48,489 nucleotides of DNA from Anaerolineae bacterium (lineage in GTDB: Bacteria > Chloroflexota > Anaerolineae > J036 > Brachytrichaceae): assembly GCA_018500105.2 (NCBI GenBank), contig JAHBAL020000227.1:1-48489 (forward strand). The letters run 5' to 3'. The translations under genes were made by a program, and so were the position numbers. Positions 15,777-24,306 of the stretch are shown piece after piece. The number at the start of each line of letters is the position of its first letter. Position 1 is the first letter of the stretch. The notes below the pieces were generated by a model. The model saw nothing but the letters and a program-made list of their open reading frames with translations, did no database searches and was not told where the DNA came from.

Positions 15777-17153
15777 TCACGCAACTGATGCAATTGCCGC
15801 TTCGACTACATCCATCCCTTCATGAAGTTGTTCTTCGCTGATGACGAGCGGGAAAAGGAAGCGGATGCCGTTGGAGTATAGGCCGCAGCGAATCATAAGC
15901 ACGCCATTGGCGGCGGCGTGTTGCACGATGGCGAGGGTTTTTGCGGGGTCGAGCGGTTGTTTGGTGTCGCGGTTTGCCACAAATTCCATCGCCAACATGG
16001 CCCCCATGCCGCGCACATCGCCCACAATCTCGAAACGATCTTGCATTTGGCGCATTCGATCACACGCCATGCCGCCAATGTGTTGAGCGCGTTCACACAA
16101 ATTTTCCTTTTCGATGGTTTCGATGGCAGCCAAGGCGGCGGCGCAGGCCACCGGATTGCCGCTGTAAGTGCCACCAATCCCGCCGAGGTGAATCTTGTCC
16201 ATCAGTTCGGCGCGGCCAACTGCTGCCGAGACGGGCATCCCGCCGCCCATGCTTTTCGCCATCACCATAATATCTGGCTCGATATCGTAGTGCTGCATGG
16301 CAAACAATTTGCCCGTGCGGGCCATCCCGCATTGCACCTCGTCTACAATCATGACAATGCCATAGCGGGTGCATGTTTCGCGCATCCGGCGCATAAATTC
16401 GCGCGGCATGGGGATGAACCCGCCTTCGCCTTGAATCGGCTCGACAATGACGGCGGCAATGGCCTCTGGCATCACTTGCGCGATCAAGGCGCGTTCAAAC
16501 GCCTCCCATGTCAGCTCAATCTTTTGCTCTTCGCTCAACCGCAAGGCCGCCGAATTGATGAAGCCTTTGGGGTCAATAACGGCCCCTGAGCGGTAGGTAT
16601 AGGGGAAAGGCACGCGGTAAATTTCGGGCGCGAATGGGCCAAATCCCTTCTTAAACAGCGCGTATTTGCTGGTGAGCGATTGAGTGAGCAAGGTTCGACC
16701 GTGATAGCCGCCCTCGAACGCAAGAATGGCTTGGCGGCCTGTGGCAGCGCGGGCGGTGAGCACGGCGGTCTCGACCGCCTCGGCCCCCGTGTTTTGAATC
16801 ATGGCCTTTTTGTGCCCGCTGATGGGCGTGATGGCGCACAATTTTTCGGCCAAGGCCACGTGCGGCTCGGTGGTGGCAACCAATCCGCAGGCATGAATGA
16901 GGTCGTCGGCCTGCGCCTTGACTGCATCAACGACGGCTTGGGCATTGTGCCCAACATTCAGCACCCCGATGCCGCCCGTAAAATCCATCACCACGTTGCC
17001 GTCAAGGTCTTCGACCATCGCCCCGCGGGCGCGTTTGACCGCCAGTGGGGTGGATTTGGCATAACCAGCCGGCATACTGGCTTCGCGGCGGGCAACTAAT
17101 TCGCGGCTCTTGGGGCCGGGCAGTTCGGTTTTAATTTGGATGGATTTTGACAT
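15777..17153 (-). CDS. gabT: 4-aminobutyrate aminotransferase-type PLP enzyme
   Basis: Class III aminotransferase, 458 aa, cytoplasmic. It would move the amino group from GABA or a related omega-amino acid to 2-oxoglutarate. Visible landmarks: GGIGVLNVGHNAQAV early, TGAEAVETAVLTARAATGR, IVEPIQGEGGF, the cofactor Asp in IVDEVQCGMARTGK, and the PLP Lys in VMAKSMGGGMPVSA. The start is ATG 17153 (MSKSIQIKTELPGPKS). The longer track ORF reads back into the tRNA-Arg gene and is an artefact. A related lysine or ornithine aminotransferase role is possible, but the pattern fits GabT best. Confidence 0.9.
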   Translation of the reverse strand: MSKSIQIKTELPGPKSRELVARREASMPAGYAKSTPLAVKRARGAMVEDLDGNVVMDFTGGIGVLNVGHNAQAVVDAVKAQADDLIHACGLVATTEPHVALAEKLCAITPISGHKKAMIQNTGAEAVETAVLTARAATGRQAILAFEGGYHGRTLLTQSLTSKYALFKKGFGPFAPEIYRVPFPYTYRSGAVIDPKGFINSAALRLSEEQKIELTWEAFERALIAQVMPEAIAAVIVEPIQGEGGFIPMPREFMRRMRETCTRYGIVMIVDEVQCGMARTGKLFAMQHYDIEPDIMVMAKSMGGGMPVSAAVGRAELMDKIHLGGIGGTYSGNPVACAAALAAIETIEKENLCERAQHIGGMACDRMRQMQDRFEIVGDVRGMGAMLAMEFVANRDTKQPLDPAKTLAIVQHAAANGVLMIRCGLYSNGIRFLFPLVISEEQLHEGMDVVEAAIASVA

Positions 17154-17261
17154 GATAAAAATAATTGGGGAATCCTCATCGGGTGTCTGGCTGCGGCAAA
17201 TTTGTCTGGTGGCGATGAGGGATAGACGAGGGATCCGTAAACGAGTTAAATAAAAAGTAAG

Positions 17262-17335
17262 CGCCCTCGGCAGGAATTGAACCCACAACACCCGCCTTAG
17301 GACGGCGGTGTTCTATCCGTTTGAACTACGAGGGC
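17262..17335 (-). tRNA. tRNA-Arg (anticodon CCT)
   Basis: The minus strand folds as a full cloverleaf. Acceptor GCCCTCG pairs with CGAGGGC; the D arm follows; the anticodon stem CCGCC/GGCGG encloses loop GTCCTAA with anticodon CCT; the T arm has GGTTCAATTCC. The discriminator is G and CCA is not encoded. It decodes AGG. It lies between gabT and pssA and is transcribed leftward. Confidence 0.93.
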
Positions 17336-17400
17336 AACGTCTATATTTTACCGCGTGTGTAGAGGTGCAGGCACTTGTGTGGCTTGCAATAAAATTTTTG

Positions 17401-17428
17401 TTTCACAATATGGAATGATTGGTATAAT
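17401..17428 (+). promoter_or_regulatory. sigma70-like promoter of pssA, leaderless arrangement
   Basis: A perfect TATAAT at 17423-17428 with a weak TTTCAC 16 bp upstream. Only 8 nt separate the -10 box from the pssA ATG, so transcription would begin at or next to the start codon. Confidence 0.6.
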
Positions 17429-17436
17429 GTTCCACA

Positions 17437-18111
17437 ATGACGAACAAAATTAATCACACCAACAAGCGCACATGGTTTGTGTGTAGCTTTACTGCGCTGA
17501 ATATGGTTTTGGGGCTGATGGCATTGTTTGCCGCTGCCGCTGGTTTGCTGCCGTTGGCGGCAGCTTGTCTGCTTGGCTCGGTATTGTGTGATGTGCTGGA
17601 TGGTATGTTGGCCCGCAAGCTAAATGCCAACAGCGAGTTTGGCGAGCAGTTCGATTCTTTGGCCGACATGACCTCGTTTACCATCGCAAGTGCGGCGCTG
17701 GGTTATTATTGGCTACAGGCCAGCGCCCCAGCGCCGATCTTGCTCGGTGCGAGTGCGTTGTGGGTGGTGGCTGGGGCTGCCCGTTTGGCTCGCTTCAATG
17801 TCACACCCTATAACGGCTATTATTTTCAAGGCATGCCGACCACTGCTGTGTCGGCGGTATTGGCGGTCGCTTACTTGACCCTGCCGCAGGTGCATTGGGG
17901 CTTGGGGGTGGCATTGTTTGTCGCCTTGGCGTTGCTGATGGTGAGTGTATTCCCCTATGTCAAATTTGCCCAATTGCGCCGCCTACCGAAGTGGTGTTGG
18001 TTGCTGGTCGTGATCTTAGGGGTGCTCAATTTCACATGGTTGTGTTGGGCCGCTGCCATTGCCTATGTTTGCAGCGGCCCTGTCATGTGGGCGCGGCGGC
18101 GCTGGGCTTAG
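17437..18111 (+). CDS. pssA: CDP-diacylglycerol-serine O-phosphatidyltransferase
   Basis: Integral membrane enzyme that joins CDP-diacylglycerol and serine to make phosphatidylserine. The CDP-alcohol phosphatidyltransferase signature is complete: DVLDGMLARKLNANSEFGEQFDSLAD, i.e. D-G-x2-A-R-x8-G-x3-D-x3-D, near residues 52-76. About six to eight TM helices span 224 aa. The pattern of the first cytosolic loop and the overall length favour the type II PssA (Bacillus-like) over PgsA. The 3' end overlaps the stop of the convergent E2 gene by 4 bp. Confidence 0.9.
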   Translation: MTNKINHTNKRTWFVCSFTALNMVLGLMALFAAAAGLLPLAAACLLGSVLCDVLDGMLARKLNANSEFGEQFDSLADMTSFTIASAALGYYWLQASAPAPILLGASALWVVAGAARLARFNVTPYNGYYFQGMPTTAVSAVLAVAYLTLPQVHWGLGVALFVALALLMVSVFPYVKFAQLRRLPKWCWLLVVILGVLNFTWLCWAAAIAYVCSGPVMWARRRWA

Positions 18112-19352
18112 GCCGCGCTGTCGCCCCATGTCTCAATCCGGTGCTTGAGGTCGGCCATAAATGCGTCGGCATTTGCGCCATCTAACACGCGATGGTCGAA
18201 GGTGAAGCTGAGATAGGCGCAGGGGCGAATGGCGATGACATCGCCGTGTGCGCTGCTCAACACCTTGACTCGTTTCTCGACAGCGCCCACGCCCAAAATG
18301 CCCGTTTGCCCTTGATTTAGCACTGGTGTGCCAAACAAACTGCCAGATGCGCCGTGATTGCTGATGCTAAAGGTGCCGCCTTGCAGGTCGTTTGCTTGCA
18401 ATTGCTTATTGCGGGCGCGTTGGGCCAGCGTTTGGATTTGCCGCGCCAACCCTTTCAGGTTTAGCTCGTCGGCGTTCTGAATGACCGGAACCATTAGCCC
18501 ATCTTGCAACGCCACCGCGATGCCGAGATTAATCTCGCTTTTGAGCAATAGCCCCTCGTCGCGCCATTCGCTATTCACCATGCGATGCCGCCGCAACGTA
18601 TGCGCGGTGGCGCTGGCAATGTAGGCCAGCCACGTCAAATTCACCTCGTCTTTGGCGTAAATCGCCTTATTCGCCTCGCGGTGCTTTGCTACTGCCGACA
18701 AATCCACCTCAAATACCGTCGTTACTTGGGCGCTGTGATGCAGGCTGCGCATCATGTGCTCGGCAATCCGCATCCGCATCGGGCTGTGCGGGGTGGGGAG
18801 TTGCGCTAAGTGCTTGGCGCTTGGCTCCTGAATCTCCGCTCTTGGCTCTTGGTTCTTGGCGCTTGGCTCCTGAATCTCCCTTCTTGGCTCTTGGTTCTTG
18901 GTTCTTGACTCTTCTAAATGGGCTAACACATCATGCTTCGTGATGCGGCCATTTTCGCCTGTGCCGATGATGCGGTTGGGGTCGAGCTGATGCTCGGCCA
19001 ACATGCGATTGACGACCGGGCTGAGGCGACCAGCGTAGGGCGTTTCGTTTGGCGTGGCGGTGGCAAGCATGGCGGGCGCAGGTGTGGTTTGGGGGGATTG
19101 AGGCACGATAGCAGCCGCAGCTTCATCAAGCGCCGCCAACACATCGCCCACCCGCACTTTTTTGCCAATTTCGGCTACGATCTTGCCCAATTTGCCGGCG
19201 CGATCCGCCGCAATTTCGAGGGTAATCTTGTCGGTTTCGACCTCGGCAATTGCCTCATTCACCGCCACTTGATCACCAATTTGTTTAATCCACCGAATCA
19301 CGGTGACTTCTTGAATGCCATCGCCCAGCGGTGGCAAAGTAAAGTTTGACAT
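18108..19352 (-). CDS. 2-oxoacid dehydrogenase E2, dihydrolipoyl acyltransferase (branched-chain/pyruvate type)
   Basis: Core subunit of a 2-oxoacid dehydrogenase complex, 414 aa. An N-terminal lipoyl domain carries the lipoyl Lys in VETDKITLE (about residue 42). A peripheral subunit-binding domain follows (LSPVVNRMLAEHQLDPNRIIG, about 107-143). The catalytic domain has the active-site FDHRVLDGANA near the C-terminus. The linker between the last two domains (about residues 145-183) is unusual: it reads RTKNQEPRREIQEPSAKNQE, a translation of the same repeat word found in the intergenic array at 2.6 kb. E1 lies upstream in the same unit. Whether the substrate is pyruvate or a branched-chain oxoacid is not certain; the Lrp neighbour favours branched-chain. 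Confidence 0.92.
   Translation of the reverse strand: MSNFTLPPLGDGIQEVTVIRWIKQIGDQVAVNEAIAEVETDKITLEIAADRAGKLGKIVAEIGKKVRVGDVLAALDEAAAAIVPQSPQTTPAPAMLATATPNETPYAGRLSPVVNRMLAEHQLDPNRIIGTGENGRITKHDVLAHLEESRTKNQEPRREIQEPSAKNQEPRAEIQEPSAKHLAQLPTPHSPMRMRIAEHMMRSLHHSAQVTTVFEVDLSAVAKHREANKAIYAKDEVNLTWLAYIASATAHTLRRHRMVNSEWRDEGLLLKSEINLGIAVALQDGLMVPVIQNADELNLKGLARQIQTLAQRARNKQLQANDLQGGTFSISNHGASGSLFGTPVLNQGQTGILGVGAVEKRVKVLSSAHGDVIAIRPCAYLSFTFDHRVLDGANADAFMADLKHRIETWGDSAA
18803..18918. repeat. AGAACCA/AGAGCCA-type heptamer repeat inside the E2 coding region
   Basis: On the plus strand CTTGGCTCTTGGTTCTTGG occurs in several copies with CTCCTGAATCTCC spacers. The words match the intergenic array at 2624-2742. 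The insert keeps the E2 frame open and encodes only the flexible linker between the subunit-binding and catalytic domains. Confidence 0.9.
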
Positions 19353-19364
19353 GAAATAAAGATA

Positions 19365-19430
19365 AGTTGAGAGTTGAGAGTTGAGGGTTGAGAGTAAGCA
19401 CTCTCAACCCTCAACTCTCAACTCTCAACT
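19365..19430. repeat. perfect 31-bp inverted repeat of GTTGAGA heptamers
   Basis: Left arm AGTTGAGAGTTGAGAGTTGA... (31 nt) and its exact complement are separated by AAGC. It lies between the E1 and E2 genes of one operon, so it may tune E2 expression relative to E1 or mark an mRNA processing site. Confidence 0.95.
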
Positions 19431-19433
19431 GAG

Positions 19434-21590
19434 TTAAAAGAGGATCAACTTTTTCATCGCGGTAGCGATACGTTCGGTGGTTGGCACGACTGCACTCATC
19501 AGCTCTTGGCTGAAGGGCACGAGTGTCGAGGGTGAGGCGACGCGCTCGATGGGGGCATCGAGGTCAAAAAACGCTTCACGGGCGAGCGTCGCGGCAATTT
19601 CGGCCCCAAAACCGCAAAACTCGTTGTCTTCATGCACAATCAAGCATTTGCCAGTTTTGCGCACCGAGGCCAGTACCAAATCTTTATCCCAAGGCACAAT
19701 CGTGCGCAGGTCAATCAGGTCAATTTGTTTGCCGCTGTCATCGGCGATTTTGGCGGCATTTTCGCAAAATTCAACCATCGCGCCCCATGTCACCACCGTC
19801 ATTCGGTCGCCAGCGAGCAAGGTTTTGCCCGCGCCAAAAGGTAGCATAAACTGATCGCCGGGGTAGGGGCGGCGTGCCCAAGCCGCATCATAGCAATAGC
19901 GATGCTCGAAGAAAATGACCGGATCGTGGCCGCGCAGGGCAGTGCGCAACAAGCCCACGGCATCCTCGGCGTTCGATGGAAAAGCGACTTTTAGCCCGAT
20001 AGCGTGGGCATAAGCCACCTCGTTGTTCACGCTGTGCCAAGGGTCGCCGATCTTGCGGAAACCACCCGGCATACGGATGACCATCGGCACGGCAAATTTG
20101 CCCTCGCTGCGCCAGCGCATTGACCCCACGTTCATGATGTGTTCGTGGCAGGCGTCAGCATATTTGCGAAACTGAATTTCGGGCACGGGCATCAGCCCAT
20201 GCAACGCCATGCCTACCGCCCGCCCAATAATGCCTTCTTCGTTTAGCGCGGTGTCGAACACCCGCGCCACGCCATATTTTTGTTGCAAGCCGACTGTGGC
20301 GGCGTGCACCCCGCCTTTATAGCCGACATCTTCGCCAAACATGAGCATTCGCTCGTTGATCGCCATTTCCACATCGAGTGTGCGGCGAATGGCATCAATG
20401 AAATTCAGGCGACGCGGGTCGCTGTAATTGGGCGTTGTTGTGCCGGTCGGCAATACAATGCCATTGGCCTGTAGCCCGCCCAATTGGGGCGGCGTTTCGG
20501 CAAATACGTGGCGGGTGACGGCGGTCTTATCGGGCAGAGGTTGCGTCTCGGCGGCAGCCAGGGCAGCCGCAAGGTCTTGTTTGGCTGTCTTTTCAAGCGC
20601 TTGCCATTGGTCTTCGCGCCATTGGCTGGGCACAAGAAATTGGCGCAGGCGGGCAATTGGATCACGCTGCCATTCGGCGTCTAGCTCGGCCTTGCTTTTG
20701 TAGGCTTGATTATCAACACTGCTGTGGCCTGACAAACGTGGCATGGTCAACCGCAATAAGGCTGGGCCATTGCCTTGCCGCACATAATTAAGGGCGGTGT
20801 GAATGAGGTTCGGGGCAGTGGCTGGGTCTGTGCCGTCGCCGTCCCAAATGCGTAAATTGGCAAACCCGCTCAAATTTTGGGCAATATTGCCGCCGGGGGT
20901 TTGCGCATGAGACTTAACCGAGATGGCATAGCCATTGTCTTCGATGACAAATAAGACCGGCAAACGCATGGTGGTGGCGATATTTAACCCCGACCAAAAG
21001 CCATTGCTGGCAATAGAGCCATCGCCGCCAAATACGACTGTGATTGCGCCCTTGGCTTCTGGCTGTTTTAACACTTCGGCGTGGTATTGAATGGCTTCGG
21101 CCCAGCCCGCTGCGGGGCTGTATTGCGAGCCGATATCGGCAGAAATGGGGATGACACAGGCTTTTTCGCGGGCCGGCATATACATCACGATGCCGACATC
21201 GCGCCCGCCGCTAGGCCCACCGGCGCGTGTCATACCGCCCATCAGCGACTCAGTCATCGTCATGCCCAACCCCAATATCAGCGGGCGATTGCGATAGTAG
21301 ACGAAAGCGGCATCGTGCGGGTGATTTAGCCATTGGCTAACAATGGCTTGGCTGAGTTCGTGCCCACGCGCCGAAAATTGATATTTGACCTTGCCTTGTG
21401 GGGTCAATTCACGCTCTTCTAGTTCGTCGAGGTAGCGTGATCGCAGCATAATGCTTGCGACATCATGCCAATTAACTGACGCGGCAAACTGGCCATCGGT
21501 ATTGGCCGTTGCCGCGTCGGTTTTTTGGCGGGCGTAGCCATTGGTGAGACGCCCGATATTGCTTTCGTATTGGGTAGCGGTTAGGTTCAA
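19434..21590 (-). CDS. 2-oxoacid dehydrogenase E1, alpha and beta subunits fused (branched-chain/pyruvate type)
   Basis: Thiamine-diphosphate decarboxylase component, 718 aa. The first half is E1-alpha: RGHELSQAIVSQWL, and the ThDP/Mg motif GGDGSIASNGFWSGLN ending in EDNGYAIS. The second half is E1-beta: MLMFGEDVGYKGGVH, DTALNEEGIIGRAVGMAL, PMVIRMPGG and a C-terminal IDLIDLRTIVPWD. In many bacteria these are two genes; here they are one polypeptide with a linker near residues 340-380. The frame opens with TTG 1 nt after the Lrp stop. No ATG lies before the conserved region until residue 48, so the exact start is uncertain. It is co-directional with lrp upstream and E2 downstream. Confidence 0.92.
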   Translation of the reverse strand: MNLTATQYESNIGRLTNGYARQKTDAATANTDGQFAASVNWHDVASIMLRSRYLDELEERELTPQGKVKYQFSARGHELSQAIVSQWLNHPHDAAFVYYRNRPLILGLGMTMTESLMGGMTRAGGPSGGRDVGIVMYMPAREKACVIPISADIGSQYSPAAGWAEAIQYHAEVLKQPEAKGAITVVFGGDGSIASNGFWSGLNIATTMRLPVLFVIEDNGYAISVKSHAQTPGGNIAQNLSGFANLRIWDGDGTDPATAPNLIHTALNYVRQGNGPALLRLTMPRLSGHSSVDNQAYKSKAELDAEWQRDPIARLRQFLVPSQWREDQWQALEKTAKQDLAAALAAAETQPLPDKTAVTRHVFAETPPQLGGLQANGIVLPTGTTTPNYSDPRRLNFIDAIRRTLDVEMAINERMLMFGEDVGYKGGVHAATVGLQQKYGVARVFDTALNEEGIIGRAVGMALHGLMPVPEIQFRKYADACHEHIMNVGSMRWRSEGKFAVPMVIRMPGGFRKIGDPWHSVNNEVAYAHAIGLKVAFPSNAEDAVGLLRTALRGHDPVIFFEHRYCYDAAWARRPYPGDQFMLPFGAGKTLLAGDRMTVVTWGAMVEFCENAAKIADDSGKQIDLIDLRTIVPWDKDLVLASVRKTGKCLIVHEDNEFCGFGAEIAATLAREAFFDLDAPIERVASPSTLVPFSQELMSAVVPTTERIATAMKKLILF

Positions 21591-21591
21591 C

Positions 21592-22074
21592 TTAGTCTAA
21601 CGCAATCGCTGTCTCCTGCTTCACTTCGTTTAATACAATGAAAATATGGGTGCGAGCCACGCCAGAGATGCCCATAAGCTTCTTGGACCAAAATTGCTCT
21701 AGGTCACGGTGATTTTGCACCAACACTTTCATCATACAGTCGTATTCGCCAGTGACAGTGTAGCACTCAAGCACTTCGGGCATTTCTTTTACAGTTGACA
21801 AAAAGGCCCCAAGTTGGTCGGGCGAGTGAAGTTGCAAGCTTACTTGAATAAAGCAAAGCAAATCACATCCGAGTTTTTCGGGGTCCAAAATGGCGACATA
21901 TTTTGCAATGTAACCGTCTTGTTCAAGTCGGCGTACACGGGTATGGGTCGCAGGTGCAGACAAATTAATCCGTGTCGCAAGCTCAACGTTGCTTAGGCGA
22001 CCTTCGCGCTGCAAGATTTGTAAAATGGTTTTATCGGTATCGTCCAAAGTGCTTATTTTCGAAGACTTTATCAT
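21592..22074 (-). CDS. Lrp/AsnC-family transcriptional regulator
   Basis: DNA-binding feast/famine regulator, 160 aa. The N-terminal winged helix-turn-helix covers LDDTDKTILQILQREGRLSNVELATRINLS and a recognition helix APATHTRVRRLEQDGYI. The C-terminal RAM ligand-binding domain holds FIQVSL, VLECYTVTGEYDCMMKVLV and a C-terminal ISGVARTHIFIVL. It is the first gene of the unit that continues with E1 and E2. By analogy with BkdR of Pseudomonas it probably senses branched-chain amino acids and controls this operon; this is inference. The start ATG has GGAG about 8 nt upstream. Confidence 0.9.
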   Translation of the reverse strand: MIKSSKISTLDDTDKTILQILQREGRLSNVELATRINLSAPATHTRVRRLEQDGYIAKYVAILDPEKLGCDLLCFIQVSLQLHSPDQLGAFLSTVKEMPEVLECYTVTGEYDCMMKVLVQNHRDLEQFWSKKLMGISGVARTHIFIVLNEVKQETAIALD

Positions 22075-22443
22075 TTTCTCACTCCGTTGTCAATCATTCT
22101 ATTGCGGATTTGTATAATAACATAACAAATTCGGAATTGCTGATTATATTTGAAAGAATGTTTTTATTCTACCGCTATTTTGAGCAAACTTCAAAATATT
22201 TTAAGGTAGAGTTTGCGCTTGGCATTCTGAACTTACCTTAAAACTGGATTCGGCTTATCTATCCTCGAAAAAATAACACTTAGAGTTTTACTAATTTACT
22301 TAACCAAGGATGATATACGCTCTGATTTTACTGGATGATTCTAGTCATCTCACTAATAATCTTCATTCGATTGCTGGCTGAATTTCCTTTCGCTGTAGAT
22401 AATATGGTTGCAAAAATGCTATCAATCGAGCTTTCATCAAAGC
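22075..22443. other. 369-bp AT-rich intergenic region upstream of lrp
   Basis: It separates the start of lrp from the end of the secreted repeat protein. AT-rich promoter-like words are present on both strands (TATAAT at 22113 on the plus strand; TTATTATACA on the minus). A GATGA-N6-TCATC dyad lies near 22330-22350. I see no convincing gene. The ORF at 21972-22241 is mostly lrp antisense. Confidence 0.5.
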
Positions 22444-24306
22444 TTAACGGGTGACAGCCATATTAAATATTTCTGGCACAAAGATAACTTGGTCAAATAC
22501 CTTAACGCTGGCCGAACCTTCGGCGATGGCGGTGGCCCGTCCATCGGTTGCGGTCCACGTGGCCGTGTTCACCATTGTGCGCGTGGCTGGCACGGTCGTG
22601 GTGATAAACGCACTCATACCGGGCGAAAGCACATAGGGCAGATCGGTCAGAATTTGACCGAAGCGAGTGTCGTTGAGGTTGTGTTGGGTTAACGAGATGC
22701 CGGAGATATTGCGAATGGTATAGCAATAGGTCACACGGGTGTTATACGCCACTGTAATGCTGCTGGTCGAAGCGCAATTTTCGCTGCCATCGGCCCCCAC
22801 CGTGACAAAGAGCGCCAATGAGATGGGCGTTACCTCGACATTAGCGGAGGCGTTTGAAGTGGTGGTGAGCACGCCATTGCTGGCATACCAAGTGCCAATA
22901 TGCTTGTGTGTTTGCACCACAGTCGCCGATTTTGTGACAATCATGGTTGCGCCGGGGGCAATGGTTTGATTTAGGCCTTGGTGGACGACACCCAGTTTGT
23001 CATCTGTGATGGTGTGAATAGACAGTGGGATTGAGCCAGAGTTGCGGATGCCATAGCAGAAGGTCAAATTGGTATAAGGTTGCACCACGATTGAGTTGCC
23101 ATTTAAGCAGTCAACTTGGTTGTAGCCTACCCCCATTGACATGATGACGGCGGCTGGCTGCACCGTGACGGTTGCGGTGCTGCTGGCACGCACTGTAACT
23201 GTGCCATTCGAGGCGACCCATGTCGCACGGTTGACCACACTTTGGTTTAAGGTGGCGGTGCGGGTAATAAACCCGCTTGCCCCCGGGTTAAGGGTATAGG
23301 CAAGGTTGCTTAAAATAACGCCGCTGTCTGTGTCTGTCAGCTCGTGCAGGTTAAGCGGAATAGAGCCGGTGTTGCGCACCACATAACAAAAGACCACAGG
23401 TGTATTTTGCCCGACGTCAATGCTATTACGGATGGCGCATTTGCCAAGGTCAACGCCTACGGTTTGTTCAAGCGTAATGTCGGCTTGGATGACATTGATG
23501 GCAGCCGAACTGGTGGCGCTGGCAGTGACAATGCCGTTGCTGGCCGACCAGTGGCTATGATATAGGCGATTTGCGGTCGGTGACTCGGTGCGGGTGATGA
23601 AAGTGCTCATACCGGGTGACAAGCTAATTTGCAAATTGCCTTCAATCAACCCCATGAGCGAATCGGTAATGACGTGTCTGGTAAGCGAGATTGGCCCCGT
23701 ATTTGTGATCGTGAAACAATGCACGATGGGGGTATCGAGTGTAACGGTAATGACCGAGTTGGTTGAGCATGGGCCTTCGCTGGGTAGGCCAACCGTATGC
23801 GAAAAGGCAATTTGCGGCTGTTGCACCGACACAATCACATTGCCGCTTTGGGCGGTGGCGCTGCCGCCGGTGCCGCTCGCTTCCCACAGCGAGTTGGTGT
23901 TGACCGATTGTGTGATGACCAGTGTGCGTGTGACGATATGATTTTGTCCGGGCGACAACGTTAAGGCGATGTTATTATGAATTTTGCCTAGCAAGGCATC
24001 GGTTAATGAATGTGTGGTGAAGGTGGTGTTGCCGGTGTTTGTAATACGGAAACAAAACGTCACAGCACTTCCGGCCAATATGCTAATTTGGCTGGTGGGG
24101 GCGCAGCCAGTGTCAAGCCCGACTGTTTCTTGCAATAACAATTGGGCGACGTCAAAACTCCGAGGTGATGGGTCGGATTGCGGCTGCAAGGGGAGGGCGG
24201 GCGTGTTGGCGGTGATATTTGCAAGCGATGATGCGTGTGGCGCGGCCAGCGAAGAGCATAGCGCAACCATAAACACGAACCTAACCAGCAATCGGTGACT
24301 AAACAT
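22444..24306 (-). CDS. secreted protein with five tandem DUF11-like beta-sandwich repeats
   Basis: Extracellular structural or adhesive protein, 620 aa. The start is ATG 24306 (MFSHRLLVRFVFMVAL), which opens a signal peptide with a cleavage site near APHASS; the longer track ORF adds 67 unrelated codons. From about residue 50 it has five repeats of roughly 100 aa. Each starts (T)VG-x-D/Y and contains two Cys: one early (e.g. DTGCAPTSQI) and one in the F/Y-C-[FY] strand (VTFCFRITNTG). The repeats end with LSPGM-x-[ST]FITRT. The paired Cys may form a disulfide in each. The C-terminus ends FVPEIFNMAVTR, resembling an FLP-x-R tail. The gene shares its strand with an ABC-2 pair upstream. Function unknown. 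Confidence 0.75.
   Translation of the reverse strand: MFSHRLLVRFVFMVALCSSLAAPHASSLANITANTPALPLQPQSDPSPRSFDVAQLLLQETVGLDTGCAPTSQISILAGSAVTFCFRITNTGNTTFTTHSLTDALLGKIHNNIALTLSPGQNHIVTRTLVITQSVNTNSLWEASGTGGSATAQSGNVIVSVQQPQIAFSHTVGLPSEGPCSTNSVITVTLDTPIVHCFTITNTGPISLTRHVITDSLMGLIEGNLQISLSPGMSTFITRTESPTANRLYHSHWSASNGIVTASATSSAAINVIQADITLEQTVGVDLGKCAIRNSIDVGQNTPVVFCYVVRNTGSIPLNLHELTDTDSGVILSNLAYTLNPGASGFITRTATLNQSVVNRATWVASNGTVTVRASSTATVTVQPAAVIMSMGVGYNQVDCLNGNSIVVQPYTNLTFCYGIRNSGSIPLSIHTITDDKLGVVHQGLNQTIAPGATMIVTKSATVVQTHKHIGTWYASNGVLTTTSNASANVEVTPISLALFVTVGADGSENCASTSSITVAYNTRVTYCYTIRNISGISLTQHNLNDTRFGQILTDLPYVLSPGMSAFITTTVPATRTMVNTATWTATDGRATAIAEGSASVKVFDQVIFVPEIFNMAVTR

Noticed and set aside
17154-17291. 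N-terminal extension of the aminotransferase
   Set aside because: It runs through the tRNA-Arg gene; the conserved fold starts after ATG 17153.
21972-22241. 89-aa plus-strand ORF
   Set aside because: Its first third is antisense to lrp, and the rest is AT-rich with no RBS or domain.
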